From NCBI GenBank assembly GCA_964019055.1, contig OZ025210.1:16315332-16379331 (forward strand): a stretch of 64,000 bases of DNA, given 5' to 3'. The notes under the pieces were generated by a model, which searched no databases, was not told the origin of the DNA, and worked only from the letters and a program-made list of their open reading frames with translations. This document shows positions 46,224 to 55,800 of the stretch, one piece after another. Origin of the DNA: Anthopleura xanthogrammica. Its lineage: Eukaryota; Cnidaria; Anthozoa; Actiniaria; Actiniidae. The translations under genes and the position numbers were made by a program. Each line of letters starts with the position of its first letter. Position 1 is the first letter of the stretch.

Positions 46224-47183
46224 TCAACGTTTGCATATCTGTCGCATTATTTGCCGTGTTGTGGTTCGTATCTCAGTGATTCTCCAGCAATAGATGATTG
46301 GATTCAACACACCATTGAACATTACGAGGGTCTCGCATATCACAAAAAGACAACTCAAAACTTTTGTCCAGGTACTGAAAAAAGCTCGTATTACTAAAGT
46401 AATAAATAGTGGGATGTACGACAAAATAAATGCTCCAATCACAACGTACATGGTATGAACAGATTTCTTGTATCTCGGCATGTTTATAGACTGTTCAGGC
46501 TGTTGTGCTGATTGCTGTTGTGCTTGAATCTGATGAGAATGCCTACTAATCACTCGCCATATTTTGAAAATCAAAGTGAAATCTGTGAACAAAATTCCGA
46601 AAATTAAAACAACTCCTACAACAAGGAAAACGAATGCTTTGTCAACGTTTAGCATTCTAGCAACGCTATTAACTATAGAAAGTAGCCATATGCTTGTTAA
46701 ATATATGCCGTATCTTTTCTTGGTGATAAGCTCGTTGTATCGCAGGTGCAAGTAAACAGCAAGATATCGGTCAGTAGTAATGAGGGATAGAGTAAGAAAG
46801 GAGATAACTGATAGGGCTGTCACGCTTGGGATGTACAAGATACGAATTGATGAAAACAGTTCTTGGTCTCGCTTAGACTGCGCATAGATATAGAGACAGT
46901 ACAAGGGTTGTGAGACAATGCCAACACCCAAATCAGATATGGCTAATCCAAGGATCAGAACATTGGAGGGTGTTTATAGAGAGGACTTGCTGGAAATTGT
47001 GTAGATAACGATGGAATTAAAACAGCTAGCAGTAACAGCAACCAAGGCATTGATAATAACGAAAGACAGAAGAAAGTTATCATAATGGTAGTTATGAAGA
47101 AAATATTGAAAACACGGTGCGAAGGGCTCGTTACAGATGCTCTGTGATGTCCAGTTATTGTCTGCTTCTTGACTAAAGTTCAT
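46224..47183 (-). pseudogene. Class A GPCR (MECO-like), single-exon, one in-frame stop
   Basis: One frame of 320 codons from ATG 47181-47183 to the stop at 46224-46226, broken only by TAA at 46974-46976 in the first intracellular loop, after SSKSSL and before TPSNVLILGLAISDLG. Around it the rhodopsin-family pattern is complete: TM1 (about 37-62), TM2 with AISD, DRY motif in TTDRYLAVYLHLRY, TM6 with SYIP in place of CWxP, NPIIYC in TM7, C-terminal Cys. There is no TM3 cysteine (3.25), the second extracellular loop is very short, and LITKKR follows the DRY helix. These are melanocortin/cannabinoid/adenosine (MECO) traits. MNFSQ and NNWTS give N-glycosylation sites in the N-terminus. With one lesion in 960 nt it is a fresh pseudogene, a null allele, or an assembly error. 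The ligand is unknown. Confidence 0.82.
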
Positions 47184-47940
47184 AACAACTTGGTATAAAT
47201 GAAAGCCGAAATGTTGGGCTTGGTTTCAGTAGAATTCTTAAAGATGAGCCACGAACTGTTGGTTTACAATGGCGACTGACCATGGAACAGATGCCCTGTG
47301 TACGTGTGTACGTTCTTATCCATTGTACACTGTTTCTCAATGATTGGCTTAGAGATCGACTTGAGTTCGTTCTTGAAATCATCGCACCTCTAGCCAGATG
47401 GCTGCAGATACTAATGGTTTGCAACTATATTCGGGGGTCGTGCGTCAAAAGGACTTTTCCGCCTATCGATCCCCTACAAGTCTCCTTCAAATTATGTGTC
47501 AGAAAGAATCACAACAAAGCTTCAACCCTATAAACCGCAGATGAGTTTTCAAAAAACAGAAGGCACTTGATGGAAAACTGGCAGAATGGACGACAAGCCT
47601 TGCTTGTCAAAAACAAAAAACAAGAACAGCTGCTTTTGAAAATGTCTAATAATTCCAAAACGTGATTGTTTTCTGTGGAGAATCAACTTCCTGGTGCAAA
47701 CCATTATCGTTTGCTATCGAACAGTAAAACACGCGGGCTAAACAACAAGACTGAGACGGCTTTTTTGATTGATTAATGCGCGTTTCGTAGTTCACCCTTA
47801 TGAACAATAAGGGTGGGTGGAAATGACTACGCCTTGTTGTCAGCGCAGAGGAAGTACGACACTCAAGTTTTCAAAATTTGAGGGTTCTAAGAGACTTTGA
47901 AATTCTAAACTAACAAAGGTACGAACGAATGAACAAAAAC
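47184..47940. other. 5' flank of the GPCR
   Basis: No additional exon recognised. The open frames on each strand at 47173-47533 overlap one another and have no domain. Confidence 0.4.
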
Positions 47941-47944
47941 AATT

Positions 47945-48068
47945 GTAATGAATAAATGAAATAAATGAATGAATGAATGAATGAATGAATAAATCAATAA
48001 GAATGAACGAATGATCGAATGAACGAATAAATGAATGAATGAATGAATGAATGAATAAATAAATGAAT
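47945..48068. repeat. (GAAT)n microsatellite
   Basis: AATGAATGAATG repeats with GAAC variants, lying directly against the start of 40-bp array 2. Confidence 0.93.
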
Positions 48069-48075
48069 ACAATTT

Positions 48076-49650
48076 TCATCCAATCCATTTAGTGTACATT
48101 CTCATTCCCATGCGTTCATCCAATCCATCTCGTGTACATTCTTATTCCTTTCCCTTCATCCAATCCATCTCGTGTACATTCTTATTCCTATGCCTTCATC
48201 CAATCCCTCTCGAGTACATTCTTATTCCTTTGCCTCATCGAATCCATCTCGTGTACATTCTTATTACTTTGCCTTCACCCAATCCATCTAGTGTACATTC
48301 TTATTCCTATGCCTTCATCCAATCCATCTCGTGTACATTCTTATTCCTTTGCCTCATCGAATCCATCTCGGGTACATTCTTATTCCTTTGCCTCATCCAA
48401 TCCATCTATTGTACATTCTTATTCCTATGCGTTCATCCAATCCATCTATTGTACATTCTTATTCCTATGCGTTCATCCAATCCATCTAGTGTACATTCTT
48501 ATTCCTTTGCCTTCATCCAATCCATCTAGTGTACATTCTTATTCCTATGCCTTCATCCAATCCATCTATTGTACATTCTTATTCCTATGCGTTCATCCAA
48601 TCCATCTAGTGTACATTCTTATTCCTTTGCCTTCATCCAATCCATCTAGTGTACATTCTTATTCCTTTGCGTTCATCCAATCCATCTCGTGTACATTTTT
48701 ATTCCTATGCGTTCATCCAATCCATCTCGTGTACATTCTTATTCCTATGCCTTCATCCAATCTATCTCGTGTACATTCTTATTCCTTTGCCTTCATCCAA
48801 TCCATCTCGTGTACATTCTTATTCCTTTACCTTCATCCAATCCATCTCGTGTACATTCTTATTCCTTTGCCTTCACCCAATTCATCTCGTGTACATTCTT
48901 ATTCATTTGCCTTCATCCAATCCATCTCGTGTACATTCTTATTCCTTATCCTTCATCCAATCCATCTCGTGTACTTTCTTATTCCTATGCCTTCATCTAA
49001 TCCATCTCGTGTACTTTTTTATTCCTTTGCCTTCATCCAATCCATCTCGTGTACATTCTTATTTCTTTGCCTCATCCAATCCATCTCGTGTACATTCTTA
49101 TTCATTTGCCTTTATCCAATCCATCTCGTGTACATTCTTATTCCTTATCCTTCATCCAATCCATCTCGTGTACATTTTTATTCCTATGCCTTAATCCAAT
49201 CCATCTCGTGTACATTCTTATTCCTTTGCCTCCATCCAATCCATCTAGTGTACATTCTTATTCCTTTGCCTTCATCCAATCCATCTGGTGTACATTCTTA
49301 TTCCTTTGCCTTCATCCAATCCATCTGGTGTACATTCTTGTTCCTTTGCCTTCATCCAATCCATCTCGTGTACATTCTTATTCCTTATCCTTCATCCATT
49401 CCATCTCGTGTACATTCTTATTCCTATGCCTTCATCCATTCCATCTCGTGTACATTCTTGTTCCTTTGCCTTCATCCAATCCGTCTCGTGTACATTCTTA
49501 TTCCTATGCCTTCATCCAATCCAACTCGTGTATATTCTTATTTCTTTTGTTTATCCAATCCATTTCGTGTACATTCTTATTGCTTTGCCTTCATCCAATC
49601 CATCTCGTGTACATTCCTATTCCTTTGCCTTCATCCAATCTATGTCGACT
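48076..49650 (+). repeat. 40-bp tandem repeat, array 2
   Basis: About 39 copies of the array-1 unit in the same orientation, with CTAGTGTACA and TTTGCCTTCA variants commoner than in array 1. It leaves artificial open frames of up to 514 codons. It ends only about 190 bp before the start codon of the gustatory-receptor-like gene, so it forms that gene's proximal upstream region. Confidence 0.97.
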
Positions 49651-49843
49651 TGTACATCAAGTTGCTAATATTCTGATTTTATTATTAATTTATTGATTTT
49701 AAATCAGAGTTTCATTCTGTATAAGAAACAATATTCTTACAAAGTTTCGTTATTACTTTTTGCTATAGTATTACCTTAACGAATGAGGAGAGTATTGGAA
49801 AAGTATTGTTATGGGTTGCCTGTGTATTATTGTATCCTGAAGG

Positions 49844-52800
49844 ATGTCGGGTCTGTCAGGACAGGATCACACAGATTTACCTTCACCAGTAAGTATTTTA
49901 TAGGAAAACAATCTCATTTACTCTCTATTGTTGAGAAACACACCCTTTAATGTTGGTTAATTTACTTATGATATCATCTGTATGTTTAGCAAAGATCAAG
50001 AAGAAATCTTTTATCCAGATTTGTTCCTCAAATGATGTTCAGCCAAAGTGTAAACAGACAAGAACCACAAATCAACGAGTTAGAAAATACTTGTAGCAGT
50101 TCTCGTTCATCGTTCGCTGAGTTATGGGACAGTTCTATACCTATAGAGGTACGTAGAATGATTGAATGAAAGCACTTATCGGTGTCTAACTGTAATATCT
50201 TCTTTCTTCTGATAACTACATCATATTAACCCACTTTTTAATGCCCATGTCACGTTACATTCTAATTCGACTTTTTGGGATTTAAATATTTGTTCATCTC
50301 GGACAACATTTAAGCATTGGTGACTGGTGAAAATGATAGATTTGATGTCCAATGTTAGAATTGTTTTTATACAAGAAATACAAATATAATTACATAATAA
50401 TAACAGCAAAAGTCAAAATAATTAAAGGTTAACAACAACAACAATGATAATAATAGACAATATGAGTTAGAAGGTTGACTTTCAGCACATACGGGGTACG
50501 ACATGCTGTAACATTGAAATGGCTTCCCATGAGAATCCCATATCACAAAATAAACTCGCGCGCTGATTGGTCCGAGATGATGAATATGTGACGTAGATAA
50601 CGAAGGATTCAGGACGGAATCCAACGCTTTCAAAGCTGAATTCAATGAAAGATCAGGGATCCCGCACAAAAAAATTTTGCTTTTGTCTTATTATCACTTG
50701 ATTTTCTTAACGTATGGCATTAAAAAACAATCAAAAAAAGAAGATTAGTTTGCAAAGAATATAAATGGAAATAGTTAACTTTGTTAAAAAGCAAATTTTG
50801 CTATAAAAACGAAGAATGTTTGATAGCAGTCTGAAAAGATGAATTCAATGAAAAATCATTGCTTCGCGACTCGTGCGATATCGTTTTTACTCATGAAATT
50901 CATCGTGGAATTCCCTCGTCATCCAATGAATTTTTCTATAGAATTGTTAGATTTAGGTTTAGGATTATTCAAGTAATTTAAGAAAAATAGTTATCATATG
51001 AATGGGAGACATTTGGTACTGACTTACAGTATGTACATGGTAAGACATGCCATAACACGTAACACTTTCAGTCAAAAGTGCAATCAATTTTGTAGCTCAT
51101 GTATTTTTTGTAACACATTGTGAAAACATTAAAAAAGCTTTTGACGGTTATAATAACATTGATGATAATAATAAATCATTAATAATAATGATGATAATAA
51201 TAATTAACTTGAGAGAGGGTGACATGCACTTAATAAACAATACTGATTCTATGTAGGGTGCGTCCTTTCACTTTCTCTAATGAGACAGGATTGCTAATGT
51301 ACATGGTCATCTGCACTAGCCACAAAGAAGGTCTAACCATCTGCATATATTTTTAGAGCAAAGATAGACCTTGAACTACTCAGATATTCTTAGGCCCTGA
51401 GGGATGGTTGGGTCACACGTTGAACCCATGACTTCATCCACAGCAGGCTAGTGCCAAACCAAGCCAACTGGGTCATCAAGCTGTAATATAGAATAAGATA
51501 CGAAATGTTATGAGAATATTCACTGCCATTTTCAAAAACATGTGAACTCAGTTGCTGCGAGCTGCACATGCTGAAATAATTTTGGTTTTTTATTCCATCA
51601 ACCAAAAAAAAAAAAGTGATGGCGGCAGTGAAAAACCAAATTCCAATGGGCAACTCACAACTACAAAGTTTGTTTGTTTATGAAAATAGTTGCAGTAAAA
51701 TGCCAACTGCTATAATCATAAAAAGAATATAGATTGTGTGACATTGTTTTTTGACAGATCCGAGATGGTTCTGCCCAGAAAGGATCTGTTTTCAATCCAA
51801 CATCTGCTGTACTTCATATGTGCAACAGACAAGTCATGGCTCCTTATTTCTTTATGCTGTCAGTGGTGAGTTAACCTTACTATGATAGGAAGCATGGGTG
51901 GTGAAGTGGTGAGATCGCTCGCCTCTCATCAATGCTACCTGGGTTTGAATCCCGCTCAGAGCTCGGTGTTGTATATATGTGAGTAGAGTTGCTTGTTGGT
52001 TCTCTCCTGTGCTTTGAGGGTCTTTCTCCGGGTTCTTCAGTTTTCCCCCCTCCGCAAAAAATCAACTTCTCAATTCCAATTCGATAATGGAACAATTTGT
52101 TTGTTAGCCACTACTGGCTATTAAGGTCTATATACTGTCATACAAACAAAGACAGTTTCTTAATAATCTATAATATCTATGAAGCCCCCCCCCCCTTTCC
52201 CCCCAAGCTCCCACCTTCCTGTGAGTGACTGATGAATGATAAAAAATATTCCTACTCATTTTGTAAATATAACTTTTAATTTTAATTTCATTAATTCATC
52301 TTACTGTTTTCTTTTCATTTGATAGATTGGTTGGAGACCATTGTTTCGTGATTATCGAAAGTTTCGCAGAATATTTCAAGGGCTGAATGCACTCTTTACT
52401 CTGACTATAATACTGCTGTTGATATTCAGCTATGTATCAAGCATTGTTGCATGTCAGTCGAGGCTTGACGTCATGCAGGTAAAAGTAATCAAATCTTCAA
52501 ACTTTAGTAAACGGCTGATCTGGGCTAATCTAAGTTAGGGCATGGCTAACTCACAGATTAAACCCTAAACAACCTCTGGGCTAATCTAAGTCAGGGCATG
52601 GCTAACTCACAGATTAAACCCTAAACAACCTCTGGGCTAATCTAAGTCAGGGCATGGTTAACTCACAGATCAAACCCTGAAACAACCTCTGGGCTGATCC
52701 AAGTCAGGGCATGGCTAACTCACAGATCAAACCCTTAAACAACCTCTGGGCTGATCCAAGTCAGGGCATAGCTAACTCACAGATCAAACCCTGAAACAAC

Positions 52801-55800
52801 CTCTGGGCTGATCCAAGTCAGGGCATGGCTAACTCACAGATCCAACCCTGAAACAACCTCTGGGCTGATCTATGTCAGGGCACAGCTAACTCACAGATCA
52901 AACCCTGAAACAACCTCTGGGCTGATCTAAGTCAGGGCATGGCTAACTCACAGATCAAACCCTGAAACAACCTCTGGGCTGATCTAAGTCAGGGCATGGC
53001 TAACTAACAGATCAAACCCTGAAACAACCTCTGGGCTGATCTAAGTCAGGGCATGGCTAACTCACAGATCAAACCCTGAAACAACCTCTGGGCTGATCTA
53101 AGTCAGGGCATGGCTAACTCACAGATCAAACCCTGAAACAACCATTACACCACCCTTGATTGCCAAGAATTCAGTTTATCTAACTATAATAGCTTTTTTG
53201 TGTTTCATACTACTGGTATTCTATATATGTTATTTACTGGCCAGGAGGTCCAGATAGGGAGAAAACTGTGCCCAAGGTCTCTAATATATGGACCAAGGCT
53301 GTTAGGCCAAGGTCTGTTTTCAAGGCCGAGGGTACAGTTTTTCCCTATCCGGACCAACTTTAGGGTGGTGAATAATTATTTTTCCCTATTCACTTTTCCT
53401 CTTGTTTTGCATCCCTTATCTCATGAGTGCACAGGGATGGTGTCAGGATACCAGATCGCAGGCAAATACTGAGATAATACCGCCAGCTCAAACAGCCAAT
53501 CAGAATTTACAATTTTAAGAATACTGGACTGGAAAAAAATAGATATTTTTAATTTGTTTTATTTCCAGGCCACTCAAACTCCAACTTTGAGTCCCGCTCC
53601 CCCAACAAGTCACAAGACAGGAATCACTACACATCCAACTACAGCACCTAATTCTACACACAATACTACACACAATTCTACCACAGCTCTACCTTCAACA
53701 CTTCATACTGGAAATATCACCTCATCATGGTTTAGTTCAACAACATCAGGTTCTTATCGATTTAAAATGTTTACTTTGGCTCCAGCCAAACCTGAATGGA
53801 GGCCAACAGAATGTACACATATATTCAGTGGTTATGTTGTGCCAGACTTGCTACACTTTGCTGCATTTATCGTTGGGTTTTACCACTTCAGGATTCAAGA
53901 AAGTGAGGGCTTGCAAGCATTGATTGAAATGGTATGGTATTCATTTCAACTAAAGGCAAACAAAAATTTTTGTACAATAATATATTTATTTTCAAATAAG
54001 TCATATTTAGTCCAGTAATAAAATGATGGGTGGCACAGGGTATGGGGAGGGGGGGGGGGGTGGGTATGTTTAATCCAGTAATAAAATGATGGGTGTCATG
54101 GGGTGTGGTGGGGGTGGATGCAGCGATATTTGGAAGAAAAAACACTAGGTTCCAATTCTCAGGATATTGAGATTCTTTTGTTTTGTCCTCCAAATTGAGC
54201 TGCTATGACATCACGGGAAAGGGGTCTATCGTATACTTATTTACCCCAGGTACCTTTAGCTTTTTTGATATAAAGATGTCTACACTGATTCCCATTTACC
54301 TGCACAAGAATTGATGATTAATATGGACTACTTTGAATGTGTCATAGGTTTTTCTTCAAAGTAGAAGTCAAACCAAAGTGGTAAAAAGACTCAGGTGAGA
54401 TGCCTCTCTCTGTCAATAACAGACTGAGTCATAACTACTCACCATCCTGGTTCTCTGTGGTGGAGAGACGAGCACACAGCATTAAGTCGCATGGAGGAAC
54501 TTTGATAAACTGAAACTGAGAGATTCGGACAAAAAGGGTTTTTTTTAAAAATTCATTTGCTAGTCATTCAGAACTGTGTGCGTGGATAATTTGTCCGTGA
54601 AGTGTCACAAATCATAAGAACCTGGTTTTGTTTACCTCTTTTCAGATCGTTTCTGATTCTTGGTGCAGTTTGTTTGGTCTTCTCGACTGGAGCCTATATT
54701 CTGTTTATTATTGCCTTTGGGGTTTCATCAGTCACAGGATTCCAGAATGACACTAAGTACCTACCTACTTTACCATTGATGTTGTTCAGTGATGTAGTTG
54801 ATCAATGTAGCTTAATTTGGTTGAATGTGTGTGTACTAAAGTAGTTGACAGGCATAAATGAGGATCCCCAGATAACAAGAAAGAAATTAAGGGATTTATC
54901 CTGACTATTACCGGTATATTGTTGCCCTTGATTCTCATTTTGAATTTTATTCCCGTTCCATATATCTTTTTGCAAATATTCGTTCATCAGTAAGATGTGT
55001 ATTTTTTCTATCAGTAGTGGGGCCATCGATAGGGCCTTCCAAAAGGCGAGGATCAATATATCATTAGTGACAAAACAATATTTAATATTTAACAACCAAC
55101 ACTCTCTGTAAGGGGCTCTCTTCTGTGAGGTTCGCTCCACACACTACCGCTACATTCACTATTTACAACACACAACACTTGAACACTCAACTCACATGTT
55201 GATTTTTACGGAGGGAGAAAAACCAGAGAAACTGGCGAAAAACCCTCGTGGCAAGGGGGAGAACAACATATCAAACAAACTCAACTCATATTCGGTTCAG
55301 TTGATAATCTAACCCGTGACCCCAGGCATGAGCTGCACAGCAGTGAGAGACAGTGCCATATAGTAGCGCATGCTACCTTAGACATGTTTAGTGCTAAGTG
55401 CTTGGTTGTTTTTAGGAATCAATGGATTGCTGTTTGCTTCATGGTTCTTGGTAATCTTGTGGAGGATTGTGTCACTTTCGTTGTCATTCTGAATTACTGT
55501 GCCCAATGTCAGCTGTTGATATTTTACTTGAGAGACATTGCTCTAAGAATGGAAGAAAAGACAGCAGAACTTGGTCATACTATGAAGGTGAATTATCCCT
55601 CCATCCTTTCCCTTCCATCCATTCTTCCATCTAGTTTTGTTTTTAACTGATCAACAAGTTTACCTCCTATCTTAAGGTGCGGTAAAACGAGCAACAAAAT
55701 CGTGCAATTTGTCGCGCAACATTGTTGTGTTGAAAGAATGTTGCCCGTATTGCTAGCCCGCGCGCAACAAATTTTCTTTTTGCAGAGAGTAGAAAGAGCT

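Noticed and set aside
47173..47533. Exons upstream of the GPCR on either strand
   Set aside because: Two overlapping antisense frames without domains; the GPCR has its own ATG and a complete N-terminus.
48092..49696. Open frame of 514 codons and its companions
   Set aside because: Same 40-bp repeat artefact in array 2. It is the longest frame in the window but has no codon-phase evidence.
51895..51965. Functional tRNA gene
   Set aside because: Box A and box B are present, but the body that follows is shared with other dispersed copies and the acceptor stem does not pair well, so it is a SINE head.
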